Source of the DNA: an uncultured Akkermansia sp.
Lineage (GTDB): Bacteria > Verrucomicrobiota > Verrucomicrobiia > Verrucomicrobiales > Akkermansiaceae
Direction: 5' to 3'
Assembly: GCA_947601655.1 (NCBI GenBank)
Contig: CANQGG010000015.1
Coordinates: 1 to 38,959 of the forward strand
Length of the DNA stretch: 38,959 nucleotides
The translations under genes were made by a program, and so were the position numbers. How positions within the stretch are numbered: position 1 is the first letter of the stretch; every line of letters begins with the position of its first letter. Positions 17,084 through 26,354 of the stretch are shown here, one piece after another. Below the pieces are notes generated by a model that saw only the letters and a list, made by a program, of their open reading frames with translations, was not told the DNA's origin and searched no databases.

Positions 17084-17710
17084 TCAACGGCGGCAGAGAT
17101 ACTGCGCGAGCGCGTAGAGTAGAGCGAGCAGAAAAATGCCAGCAATGAGCAGGTGCATCTCTCCTCGCATAGCAGCCAGCAAATTTTCCGGAGAATCGAG
17201 CAGATGCGGGTGTTCCTTCCCGATCTTGGCGCCGAACCACGCGAGGGCGTAGCACCATAGCGCCGAGCCGATGATGGTGGCAAGCGAGAAAACGAAGAAA
17301 TTGACGCGTGCCAGCCCGGCAGGAATGGAGATGAGATGGCGTACCACCGGTAGAAAACGTGCAAAAAAGATGCCGGGAGCCGTGTAGCGCTGCATGAAAC
17401 GTTCCGCTGCTTCTACCTTCGATCGAGACATAAAAAACCACCTGCCATACCGCAGAACGAGAGGACGCCCCAACCAGAGAGCTGTAGCGTAGGTGACGCA
17501 GGAGCCAACATAGGAGCCAAGGGTACCGGCAAGTACGACGCCCCACATCGTCATGCCGCTGTCACCCCGAGCGGCGATGATGGCAGCAGGCGGCACCACG
17601 ACTTCACTTGGCACGGGGAAGATGGAGCTTTCCATCGCCATGAGCAGCACCACGCCGCCGTAGCCCCAATCAGCTACCCAGTTCATCCATGTGGCAAGCC
17701 ACTCGTGCAT
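17084..17710 (-). CDS. DedA family membrane protein
   Basis: DedA/VTT-family proteins are inner-membrane proteins linked to lipid-carrier or phospholipid flipping and envelope homeostasis. The 208-residue protein has the family landmarks: MESSIFPVPSEVVVPPA near residue 27, a glycine-rich GTLGSYVGSCVTYATALWLGRP stretch, and FFARFLPVVRHLISIPAG (about 114-131). It also has several hydrophobic helices, including a C-terminal one. I chose ATG at 17710, not the longer frame from 17746, because a promoter (CATAAT, 17718-17723) overlaps the extension and ends 7 nt before this ATG. It is a monocistronic gene convergent with the autotransporter. Confidence 0.88.
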   Translation of the reverse strand: MHEWLATWMNWVADWGYGGVVLLMAMESSIFPVPSEVVVPPAAIIAARGDSGMTMWGVVLAGTLGSYVGSCVTYATALWLGRPLVLRYGRWFFMSRSKVEAAERFMQRYTAPGIFFARFLPVVRHLISIPAGLARVNFFVFSLATIIGSALWCYALAWFGAKIGKEHPHLLDSPENLLAAMRGEMHLLIAGIFLLALLYALAQYLCRR

Positions 17711-17717
17711 GCGCGCT

Positions 17718-17746
17718 ATTATGCACGTGCAACATGTTTTTGCCAA
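17718..17746 (-). promoter_or_regulatory. dedA promoter, leaderless geometry
   Basis: On the minus strand, TTGGCA (17741-17746), a 17-nt spacer and CATAAT (17718-17723) precede the ATG by only 7 nt. The predicted transcription start is at or one base before the start codon. Confidence 0.6.
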
Positions 17747-17824
17747 GTGAAAAGTGGAGCTTTCGTGCAGTCAGAGCTCTTTCCCGGAGTATCGTACGAG
17801 ATTGTTTTTTCGCTCACTAACTAA

Positions 17825-19291
<1,467 letters not shown>

Positions 19292-19312
19292 AGTTTGCGC
19301 GATTGTTTGCAG

Positions 19313-19348
19313 AAAATCCCCAGCCCTGAGTAGGGGCTGGGGATTTTT
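19313..19348. terminator. Bidirectional rho-independent terminator
   Basis: AAAATCCCCAGCCC (19313-19326) and GGGCTGGGGATTTTT (19334-19348) form a long GC-rich stem with A-run and T-run on opposite sides. It can stop gdhA from the left and the convergent minus-strand gene from the right. Confidence 0.92.
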
Positions 19349-19401
19349 CATAGTAGAGGAATGGCAACCCGTAGGTCAGGACTTGAGAAAAGACGAGCTT
19401 C

Positions 19402-20814
19402 TCAGAGAGTTTCCAGTGCAAAAGTCCATGATATCTGGTCCTCGTCAAAATCTTGTGAAACATGGATATTCACCAGTCGGATGGCGAGAGGTGGAATAGG
19501 GAGAGCACAGAAGCGATTTCGGCATATTGTGTATGCCTCTTGAGCAGTCTGAGTGAGTACATCGTTCATGCATGACTGGAGACTGCGTACGTCAAAGCGT
19601 AGCAACTGACGCAAGGCTCCTTCCTGAATGACGAGTTTGCCCCCTTCCTTGGAGATGCTGGCAGGATCCGGTATGGGGAGGTAATTCATACGTTTTTCGC
19701 AAAAACTGCGAAATTCAGGATCCATGAAAAGTTCAAAATATTTTTCCGCCAATTTGTTCTTCTCCTTTGTTGAAGTCACGGTCGGTATGTGGCTGAGCAA
19801 GTGATAAACGTGAGCGATGCTGTAATTCCTCCGTATTTTCTGAGGCTTTCCGCTGGCCCCATGAGGGGCATTCGCCACACGCATCACATGGGCCAGAACT
19901 TCATCTCGGAAGTCCCAGTCCAGCGTCAGCTGAGGAGAGAAGAGGGTAAGAAGACCGGCTGCGCGGCCATTGAGCGGTAACTGCAAAGCCAGTCCCGGCA
20001 AAGGAGATTGACCAGGACGCCTCGTGAGTATAAGGTGATTTTTGGCCGCAAGCGCGGGCAATTGGAGTGCATCGGGTAAAGTAAAAGAGGCCCTGCCATG
20101 AAGAGCGTCGGTAAGAGACTTAATTTTTTCCGGAGAGATGAAATGAAGCTCGAACTCTGTGCTGTTGAGCATGCTCGTATTCACGTGGGCCGACTTAGGA
20201 AGCTCTTCCGGCAGCTCGGAAACAGGGAGATTCTCCGTACTGAGCGGTAGTGAGCGATTCATGCCGGGCATAAACAGCACTTGATTCTTGGGAGAAAGAG
20301 GTAAAAGCAGCGCGATTGGCTCCCCTTGGTCGTCTTCAATGCTACGCAGCGTGGTTCCCTCCACGCGCAAGAGGGCAAGCGTCCTGCTCCCTTCGCCGTT
20401 GTTGGCTGTGATAAGGGTGGCTGCATAAAGCCCTTCCGCCCGCTTGGAGACAGATATGCGCTCCTCTTCCGAAGAGAGTTCCCAGCGTGTGGCCGCCTGG
20501 GTGGGGTCAATGGAAGCAGGGTGGTAAACAGCAGATGTTCCAGAAGTGAGCTCTAGCGTGTCGCCTTCACTGAGGGATACGATCTGCTGAGGGAGAGGCT
20601 TGCCCGGTAAAATAGCCTCCAGAACCAACTTGGAGGAGAGGGAAACATCACCGGTCCCCTCCGTTGAAGGAGACATTTCCTTGTCAGGATTGAACACGGC
20701 GACATCCGGCTCTTCATTGCGAAACGGAATGAGGTGGTACTGCCGCAGCACATAGTAAGCGGATCCCGCGATGATAGCGAGTAGGACAATATTTCTGAAG
20801 AATCGCAGTGACAT
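19402..20814 (-). CDS. Membrane-anchored protein of unknown function
   Basis: I do not recognise this 470-residue protein. It has one N-terminal transmembrane anchor (about 6-23) and a long presumably periplasmic region with no catalytic motif that I can identify. The region about 55-110 reads like beta-rich Ig-like or carbohydrate-binding sequence (LSEGDTLELTSGTSAVYHP). The C-terminal 90 residues are more helical and contain a cysteine pair (CRNRFC). I chose ATG at 20814 (MSLRFF), since the ATG at 20835 overlaps the predicted -10 box. It is monocistronic, divergent from the small ribosomal-protein gene and convergent with gdhA. Confidence 0.75.
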   Translation of the reverse strand: MSLRFFRNIVLLAIIAGSAYYVLRQYHLIPFRNEEPDVAVFNPDKEMSPSTEGTGDVSLSSKLVLEAILPGKPLPQQIVSLSEGDTLELTSGTSAVYHPASIDPTQAATRWELSSEEERISVSKRAEGLYAATLITANNGEGSRTLALLRVEGTTLRSIEDDQGEPIALLLPLSPKNQVLFMPGMNRSLPLSTENLPVSELPEELPKSAHVNTSMLNSTEFELHFISPEKIKSLTDALHGRASFTLPDALQLPALAAKNHLILTRRPGQSPLPGLALQLPLNGRAAGLLTLFSPQLTLDWDFRDEVLAHVMRVANAPHGASGKPQKIRRNYSIAHVYHLLSHIPTVTSTKEKNKLAEKYFELFMDPEFRSFCEKRMNYLPIPDPASISKEGGKLVIQEGALRQLLRFDVRSLQSCMNDVLTQTAQEAYTICRNRFCALPIPPLAIRLVNIHVSQDFDEDQISWTFALETL

Positions 20815-20830
20815 ACCCAAGATTCCTTCT

Positions 20831-20858
20831 ATCATATTTTATTGGCTTCGTCAAGCAA
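20831..20858 (-). promoter_or_regulatory. Promoter of the unknown anchored protein
   Basis: On the minus strand, TTGCTT (20853-20858), a 16-nt spacer and TATGAT (20831-20836). The leader to ATG 20814 would be about 10 nt, too short for a normal ribosome-binding site. Confidence 0.5.
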
Positions 20859-20913
20859 GGGGTGGAGAAGAAGGAATTATTTTACTCAAGATGACTATCG
20901 AGCGATTTTCGGC

Positions 20914-20942
20914 TTGACATTGAAGCTAAAAAGTAGTTACAT
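20914..20942 (+). promoter_or_regulatory. Promoter of the small ribosomal protein gene
   Basis: TTGACA (20914-20919), a 17-nt spacer and TTACAT (20937-20942). The -35 is perfect and the -10 is weak. The leader is about 68 nt. Confidence 0.5.
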
Positions 20943-21016
20943 AGCGCGCCGATACGCGACAAGACAACTTGCCAGCAGATTGTGCGATCAGTTTCATTAA
21001 CCATTAATCAAGCAAT

Positions 21017-21121
21017 ATGGGATCCCTCAAGAAGAGACGTAAAGCCAAGATAAATAAGCACAAGCGCAGTAAGCGCATGCGCCAGAACCGTCACAAGAAG
21101 CGTTTGCGTTACAAGTCCTGA
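21017..21121 (+). CDS. AURKAIP1/COX24-domain small ribosomal protein (bS22-like)
   Basis: This frame encodes a 34-residue, extremely basic peptide: MGSLKKRRKAKINKHKRSKR, then MRQNRHKKRLRYKS. The start MGSLKKRRKAKINKHKRSKR is characteristic of the short bacterial COX24/mS38-type family. Mycobacterial bS22, bound to the small ribosomal subunit, belongs to it. I infer a ribosomal or rRNA-contacting role. The gene has its own promoter and a strong terminator, as expected for a highly expressed single gene. Its small size makes it easy to miss in automated annotation. Confidence 0.8.
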   Translation: MGSLKKRRKAKINKHKRSKRMRQNRHKKRLRYKS

Positions 21122-21181
21122 ATCTAGGTACTCATTCAGGTCGGGTCGGCGCAGCTTATTTCAACACGCTTGATCCCTTCC

Positions 21182-21219
21182 ACGGCACATCCCTTACAAG
21201 TTCGGGCTGTGCCGTTTTT
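21182..21219 (+). terminator. Rho-independent terminator after the bS22-like gene
   Basis: ACGGCACA (21182-21189) pairs with TGTGCCGT (21208-21215), and an inner CCC/GGG can extend the stem. TTTTTG follows. It sits 61 nt after the stop codon and ends just before the convergent acyltransferase gene. Confidence 0.88.
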
Positions 21220-21222
21220 GCT

Positions 21223-22359
21223 TTACAGTTTAATGAAGATGCGGTGGCGCCATAGACTGAAGCAAATGAACCATGCGACCAGGAAGTAGGAAGAAAGGTA
21301 GATAAGAGTATCGATGTGGTGGTTCTCCACACAGTGCTGAAAAACATGTGAGTCGAGTTGATCGAAAAATGTCTTGTAGATCGGTAGTCGAGTGATGACA
21401 TAGATGGCGAGTGCATTCATGCCGACCACGCGCAACGGCAGGGAAAGACGATTACCCCACGATGAGGTGTCGAAAAGAAGTCGGAAAAGAGCCAGCAGTA
21501 GAAAACCAATACCTCCCGTGGTAAGCACGAAGGCAGGTGTCCAAATACCTTTGATGACCATGCCGGACGTGGCGCCAAGCCCCAGGCAGACAAGTCCAGG
21601 TAGTGCGAGCATTCCTGATTGTTTCAAGATAGAGAGAGACGAGCGGCAGCAGACCCCTGCACAAAAGCCGAGCAAAGAAAGCGCCGTAGCAGAAACAATG
21701 CACAGTGGACCTTCCGGATCGAACGTGCCGCTGTAGAGCCAACCTGGGCAGAGTAGGGCATCTACTTTTGCATTGAAACAGCCGGTTGGAGTCATATCCC
21801 CTCCAAATGTTTGCAATCCCCAAACGATAGCAAGGATGCCGACGGCGAGAAATGGGGCGAGGAGGAATCGGCGCAGCAAAAGCAAGAGAGTGCCGGAGAA
21901 TGCTCCGCTGATGCCGATGAGTCCCAATACGGAAGCATAGCGAAGGGAACCAAAACCAAATGGCTGAATGGCGGTGATTTGATCATGGAAGGCCCAGAAG
22001 TTCACGAGGACACCAAGAGCGACCAGGATGAGTGCACGTTTCCAGAGTTTACTGAGCAGAGCGAGGCGACTCATGTTGTTCTGCATTGCCCGAGAGAGGG
22101 AGAAGAACATGGCAGCGCCGCTGATAAAGACGAACAGCGGGAAGATGATATCGCATACGGTAAGTCCATCCCAGTTGCTGTGGTTAAGTTGCCGCCATAT
22201 TTCCTTACTCGTATTTTCTGGAAGATAGAACAGGGCGATGGAACGTATGAGGCAATCAAGCCCGATAATGAGCATCATGTCTAAACCGCGCAGAGCATCC
22301 AGAGAAAAGAGACGGGATGAGACGCTGCATCTATGTGAACTGGATGATTCCCCGTTCAT
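21223..22359 (-). CDS. DUF5009 / heparan-alpha-glucosaminide N-acetyltransferase-like membrane protein
   Basis: The 378-residue integral membrane protein has about ten hydrophobic helices. It has the N-terminal signature of the HGSNAT-like/DUF5009 acyltransferases: RLFSLDALRGLDMMLIIGLD (about 17-36), then NHSNWDGLTVCDIIFPLFVFISG. Family members transfer acyl groups to sugars across the membrane, so an acetylation role for a glycan or envelope sugar is likely, but the substrate cannot be told. The start is ATG 22359 (MNGESS). The frame is open to 22743, but the promoter -10 box (22367-22372) overlaps the ATG at 22368 and excludes the longer form. It is divergent from glnS. Confidence 0.85.
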   Translation of the reverse strand: MNGESSSSHRCSVSSRLFSLDALRGLDMMLIIGLDCLIRSIALFYLPENTSKEIWRQLNHSNWDGLTVCDIIFPLFVFISGAAMFFSLSRAMQNNMSRLALLSKLWKRALILVALGVLVNFWAFHDQITAIQPFGFGSLRYASVLGLIGISGAFSGTLLLLLRRFLLAPFLAVGILAIVWGLQTFGGDMTPTGCFNAKVDALLCPGWLYSGTFDPEGPLCIVSATALSLLGFCAGVCCRSSLSILKQSGMLALPGLVCLGLGATSGMVIKGIWTPAFVLTTGGIGFLLLALFRLLFDTSSWGNRLSLPLRVVGMNALAIYVITRLPIYKTFFDQLDSHVFQHCVENHHIDTLIYLSSYFLVAWFICFSLWRHRIFIKL

Positions 22360-22366
22360 GCTGCGC

Positions 22367-22395
22367 ATAGTAGCAGTTTTCTGTGATGAATGCAA
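22367..22395 (-). promoter_or_regulatory. Acyltransferase promoter, leaderless geometry
   Basis: On the minus strand, TTGCAT (22390-22395), a 17-nt spacer and TACTAT (22367-22372), then 7 nt to the ATG at 22359. Confidence 0.55.
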
Positions 22396-22413
22396 TGGGT
22401 TTGCGGAAAAGGC

Positions 22414-22442
22414 TTGCCAGAATGGGCGGTGCAACGTAAAAT
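22414..22442 (+). promoter_or_regulatory. glnS promoter, leaderless geometry
   Basis: TTGCCA (22414-22419), a 17-nt spacer and TAAAAT (22437-22442), then CCTGCGC and the ATG at 22450. Both hexamers are near consensus, and the predicted transcription start falls on or just before the start codon. Confidence 0.7.
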
Positions 22443-22449
22443 CCTGCGC

Positions 22450-24129
22450 ATGGCAACAGCAGAGGAAAAACGAGATTTTATTCGCGAGTGGATTGCAGCT
22501 GATGTGGCGGAAGGGCATTGCAAGGCTCCTATAACACGTTTCCCTCCGGAGCCGAATGGGTATCTGCACATCGGGCATGCCAAGGCCATATGTTTGGATT
22601 TCGGCATTGCTCGTGAGTACGCGCAGCTGGGGGCAGTATGCCATTTGCGTTTTGACGATACAAATCCGTGCAAGGAGGATGTGGAGTTCGTGAACTCCAT
22701 TCAAGAGGACATCCGCTGGTTGGGGTTTGACTGGGGAGAGCATCTATATTGGGCGTCCAATATCTTTGATTTCTATTACGACTGCGCCGTGGCGCTCATC
22801 AAGAAGGGACTAGCATATGTCGATGAGCAAGACCGCGAAACTATGCGACAGCAGAAGGGTGACCTCGTTACTCCCGGAAAGCCTTCGCCATACCGCAACA
22901 GATCAGTGGAGGAAAATCTTGCCCAGTTCGAGGCGATGAAAGCGGGCAAATTTGCGGAGGGAGCGGCGGTGTTGCGCGCGAAGATCGACATGGCCAGCAG
23001 TAACATGAACATGCGGGATCCTGTCATCTACCGCATATCCTACGATGCGCACCATAACACCGGAGACACGTGGTGTATTTACCCGATGTACGATTTTGCT
23101 CATCCGCTGGAAGATGCATGGGAGCACGTTACGCACTCGCTTTGCACGTTGGAATTCGAAAATCACCGCCCTCTTTACGACTGGGTGATTGAGAATTGTC
23201 CGGTGCCGGCACACCCGCAGCAGCGTGAGTTTTCACGACTGAATATCACATACACTGTGATGAGCAAACGTAAGCTGCGCCAGATGGTGGAGGAAGGCTA
23301 TGTAAATGGTTGGGATGACCCACGTATGCCGACAATTTGCGGAATGCGACGCCGGGGCTATCCCGCCAGGGCAATTGTGGATTTCTGCGAGGGGGTGGGT
23401 ATCACGAAGTTCAACGGAAACACAGATGTAGCTCGTTTAGAAAATGCCGTACGTGCCGAATTGAACGCCCATGCGCCGCGGCGCATGGCGGTATTGCATC
23501 CGTTAAAGCTTGTGCTCACTAACCTGCAGGAGGGACACGAAGAGGAGGTGAAGGTGCAGGTAAATCCGGAGGAGCCAGAGCTCGGAGAACGCAGTGTGAC
23601 GCTTACCCGAGAAGTCTGGATCGAACAAGACGATTTCATGGTGGATCCGCCCAAGAAGTATAAGCGTCTCAGTCCCGGCGTATGCGTGCGCCTGCGCGGG
23701 GCGTACTGTATTGTGTGTACAGGCTACACACGTGATGATTCCGGCCATGTTGTGGAGGTGCAGGCGGAGGCATTGCCCGGGACGATCGGTGCGATGCCTC
23801 CGGAAGGTATTCGCTGCAAAGGGGCAATTCACTGGGTATCTGCTACACATGGTGTACGAGCAGAGGTGCGTCTCTACGACAGATTGTTTAAAGATGAGGC
23901 ACCGGATGCGAATCCGGACGGCTTCCTGTCATCGCTAAATGAGGAATCCCTTTCGGTGCTGAAGGAGGCAATCGTCGAACCGGCACTCGCTGAGGCAGAA
24001 CCGGAGTTCCTCTGTCAATTTGAACGTCTTGGTTATTTTGTGGCAGATCGCCGTGATCATTCTCCAGAGCATCCTGTCTTCAATCGATCGGTTGGGCTGC
24101 GTGATTCATGGGCTAAGAAGCACGCGTGA
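22450..24129 (+). CDS. glnS: Glutaminyl-tRNA synthetase
   Basis: This class I synthetase charges tRNA-Gln directly. The 559-residue protein has the HIGH motif as PPEPNGYLHIGHAKAI (HIGH at 40-43), LRFDDTNP, and the KMSKS-equivalent VMSKRKL (270-276), diagnostic of GlnRS/GluRS. The GlnRS-type C-terminal anticodon-binding beta-barrels follow (about 345-545, with EEVKVQVNPEEPELGERSVTLTREVWIEQDDF). The start at 22450 is set by the promoter 7 nt upstream; the in-frame ATG at 22390 lies before it. The stop overlaps the ribBA start (GTGA), indicating an operon. Confidence 0.96.
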   Translation: MATAEEKRDFIREWIAADVAEGHCKAPITRFPPEPNGYLHIGHAKAICLDFGIAREYAQLGAVCHLRFDDTNPCKEDVEFVNSIQEDIRWLGFDWGEHLYWASNIFDFYYDCAVALIKKGLAYVDEQDRETMRQQKGDLVTPGKPSPYRNRSVEENLAQFEAMKAGKFAEGAAVLRAKIDMASSNMNMRDPVIYRISYDAHHNTGDTWCIYPMYDFAHPLEDAWEHVTHSLCTLEFENHRPLYDWVIENCPVPAHPQQREFSRLNITYTVMSKRKLRQMVEEGYVNGWDDPRMPTICGMRRRGYPARAIVDFCEGVGITKFNGNTDVARLENAVRAELNAHAPRRMAVLHPLKLVLTNLQEGHEEEVKVQVNPEEPELGERSVTLTREVWIEQDDFMVDPPKKYKRLSPGVCVRLRGAYCIVCTGYTRDDSGHVVEVQAEALPGTIGAMPPEGIRCKGAIHWVSATHGVRAEVRLYDRLFKDEAPDANPDGFLSSLNEESLSVLKEAIVEPALAEAEPEFLCQFERLGYFVADRRDHSPEHPVFNRSVGLRDSWAKKHA

Positions 24130-25442
24130 ACATTTCTATGAATAGCCGCAAGGACAGCAGTGAGAACAATCTCTACCCTGCAGTGAAAGGCGCGACGCCC
24201 GCACTTTCATTTCTGAAGGAGGAGGTGCCTGTGGCGGATGGAGAGGATCCCATTATTTACAGCGAGCTGCAGGGAATTCTTGAAGAGCTGCGCATGGGAC
24301 GTCTCGTCCTTGTTACCGATGACCCCGCGCGCGAAAATGAGGCGGATCTCATATGTGCCGGTCAATTTGCGACACCGCAGAATATTAATTTTATGGCCAC
24401 ATACGGACGAGGTCTCATTTGTGTGCCTATGGCACCCGAACGCGTGGATGCACTCGGTCTTCCCATGCAGGTACAGCATAATACGGAAAAGTTGCATACT
24501 GCTTTCACGGTGAGTGTGGATGCTCGGGATGGGATCACTACAGGCATAAGCGCCTTTGAACGCTCTGTGACGACCATGAAACTCGCGGATCCTGCGGCGA
24601 GTCTCGATGACTTCGTGCAGCCGGGGCACTGCCTTCCTTTGCGTGCGAGGGAAGGGGGGGTGCTGCGTCGCGCAGGTCACACGGAGGCCACGGTGGATCT
24701 GCTGCGTATGGCGGGACTGGAGCCGGTCGGCGTCTGCTGCGAGATTATGAAAGAGGATGGTACGATGGCACGCCTTGGCGAGTTGGGGAGTTTTCAGCGG
24801 CAGCACGGGTTGAAGGCCTGCTCACTCGCTCAGATCATTTCCTGTCGTCGACATGTCGAGAAACTTGTGCAGCGTGAGGAAACTGTTCAATTACCTACCG
24901 ATTACGGTTATTTCACCTGCCATGCGTATCGCTCGATTATTGACGGCCTCACACATTTGGCGCTCGTGCACGGAGAGATCAATCCGGAAGAACCGGTACT
25001 CTGCCGTGTACACAGTGAGTGTCTGACGGGGGATGTGTTTGGTAGTCGTCGTTGTGATTGCGGCAGTCAGCTGCATCGCGCCATGGAACGTATTTCTCGT
25101 GAGGGTGGAGTCCTGCTTTACTTGAGACAGGAAGGGAGAGGTATCGGTCTCTCCGCCAAATTGCATGCTTACAAGCTGCAGGAACAGGGACTCGATACCG
25201 TGGATGCTAACGTCCGCCTCGGCTTTCCTCCTGACTTACGTGATTACGGAGTTGGCGCGCAGATACTGCGAGATCTTGGCGTTCGCAAGCTACGCCTTCT
25301 CACCAATAATCCTCAGAAAATTGTTGGTCTCGCCGGGCACGGCCTTTGCATCGTGGAACGGGTACCTCTTTCCATTCCTCCCCAGGAGGATAATCGCCGG
25401 TATTTGGAGACAAAACGTGATCGCATGGGGCACGAATTATGA
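24126..25442 (+). CDS. ribBA: Bifunctional DHBP synthase / GTP cyclohydrolase II
   Basis: This enzyme starts both branches of riboflavin synthesis. The N-terminal half forms 3,4-dihydroxy-2-butanone 4-phosphate from ribulose 5-phosphate, and the C-terminal half opens GTP. The RibB part shows the acidic ARENEADLI (68-76), GITTGISAFERS and GHTEATVDLLRMAGL. The RibA part shows the zinc set C299, C310 and C312 in HSECLTGDVFGSRRCDCG, then YLRQEGRGIGL and LTNNPQK. All catalytic landmarks appear intact in the 438-residue protein. GTG at 24126 overlaps the glnS stop; ATG at 24138 is an alternative start. The first 40 residues look like a non-conserved extension. Confidence 0.95.
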   Translation: MNISMNSRKDSSENNLYPAVKGATPALSFLKEEVPVADGEDPIIYSELQGILEELRMGRLVLVTDDPARENEADLICAGQFATPQNINFMATYGRGLICVPMAPERVDALGLPMQVQHNTEKLHTAFTVSVDARDGITTGISAFERSVTTMKLADPAASLDDFVQPGHCLPLRAREGGVLRRAGHTEATVDLLRMAGLEPVGVCCEIMKEDGTMARLGELGSFQRQHGLKACSLAQIISCRRHVEKLVQREETVQLPTDYGYFTCHAYRSIIDGLTHLALVHGEINPEEPVLCRVHSECLTGDVFGSRRCDCGSQLHRAMERISREGGVLLYLRQEGRGIGLSAKLHAYKLQEQGLDTVDANVRLGFPPDLRDYGVGAQILRDLGVRKLRLLTNNPQKIVGLAGHGLCIVERVPLSIPPQEDNRRYLETKRDRMGHEL

Positions 25443-25548
25443 CGGGGAAGCCGTGCCTTTGGTCCAGTCAGTAGGCACTGCTTCGCGGTCTCTCATGCTG
25501 ACACGCTGCCGGATGGAATTTTAGTCGAAAAACTGCTAGATTGTCAGT

Positions 25549-26337
25549 ATGGTTCGGAAGCTTTTAGTTGTATTAACGTTCGTACTAGCCGGGATTTGCC
25601 CCGCGCAGTACGTGCAGCATACACGGAGCGGGGGCGCGACGGGAGGTTGGGCGAACCTGCTTGGGGCCGACACGCAAAGATTGGAACTCTTCGTCTTTAG
25701 AGCCAATGAAATGCAGCTGTGTGTCGTGGATGAGGGAGGGGAAAAACCCCGGTATGGCAGCCTTGAGATGGCGATGAAAGCTAACCGCTGTATTGCCGGT
25801 GTGAACGGTGGTTACTTTGGCAGTGATGAAAAACGACGTCCGCTAGGCTTGCTTTGTTGCCGCGGTGTGGTGATATCTCCTCTCGCCTCCGGCAGCTTTA
25901 CCGTGGCGGGGGTAGTGTATGATACTGGCGATGGAATTCGATTGGAGCGTAGCAAAAGTATCAGCAAACCCTTGAGAGCAATGCAAGAGGCAATCCAGGG
26001 TGGTCCATTTCTTGTGGAACGTGGACAAATTGTGCCCGGACTGGAAAAAACAAAAAAAGCCTCTCGTACTTTCATTGCAACAGATGGTAAAGGAACATGG
26101 TGTATTGGTATTTCTAGTGCATTGACACTGTACGAGTTGGCTCGATGGCTCGCCGATTCATCTGCTATTGATGGTATGCATATAAGCAGTGCCCTGAATC
26201 TTGATGGTGGAAGCTCTAGCGCCTTTTGGGAGGAGTCGCAAGGTATTAATAGAAAGGGATTTAAGTCTGTGCGTAACTACGTTGGTGTGCGCCCGCGTAC
26301 TTCTAAGGAGAGTACTCCAGAATTGAAGCGGCATTGA
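25549..26337 (+). CDS. Phosphodiester glycosidase (NAGPA/DUF2233) domain protein
   Basis: The 262-residue exported protein has a signal peptide (about 1-19, LVVLTFVLAGICPAQ) and one NAGPA domain. Landmarks are CIAGVNGGYFG (about 82-92), EAIQGGPFLVERGQ (about 146-159) and ALNLDGGSSSAF (about 217-228). The human member uncovers mannose 6-phosphate by removing GlcNAc from a phosphodiester, and bacterial homologues act in the envelope or on glycans. The natural substrate is unknown here. The gap to ribBA is 106 nt; a weak promoter (TGGAAT 25514-25519, TAGATT 25537-25542) would end 6 nt before the ATG. The gene converges on the LysM gene with a 17-nt gap and a short GAGAC/GTCTC hairpin (26336-26348). 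Confidence 0.85.
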   Translation: MVRKLLVVLTFVLAGICPAQYVQHTRSGGATGGWANLLGADTQRLELFVFRANEMQLCVVDEGGEKPRYGSLEMAMKANRCIAGVNGGYFGSDEKRRPLGLLCCRGVVISPLASGSFTVAGVVYDTGDGIRLERSKSISKPLRAMQEAIQGGPFLVERGQIVPGLEKTKKASRTFIATDGKGTWCIGISSALTLYELARWLADSSAIDGMHISSALNLDGGSSSAFWEESQGINRKGFKSVRNYVGVRPRTSKESTPELKRH

Positions 26338-26354
26338 GACTTAGTCTCGGTGTG

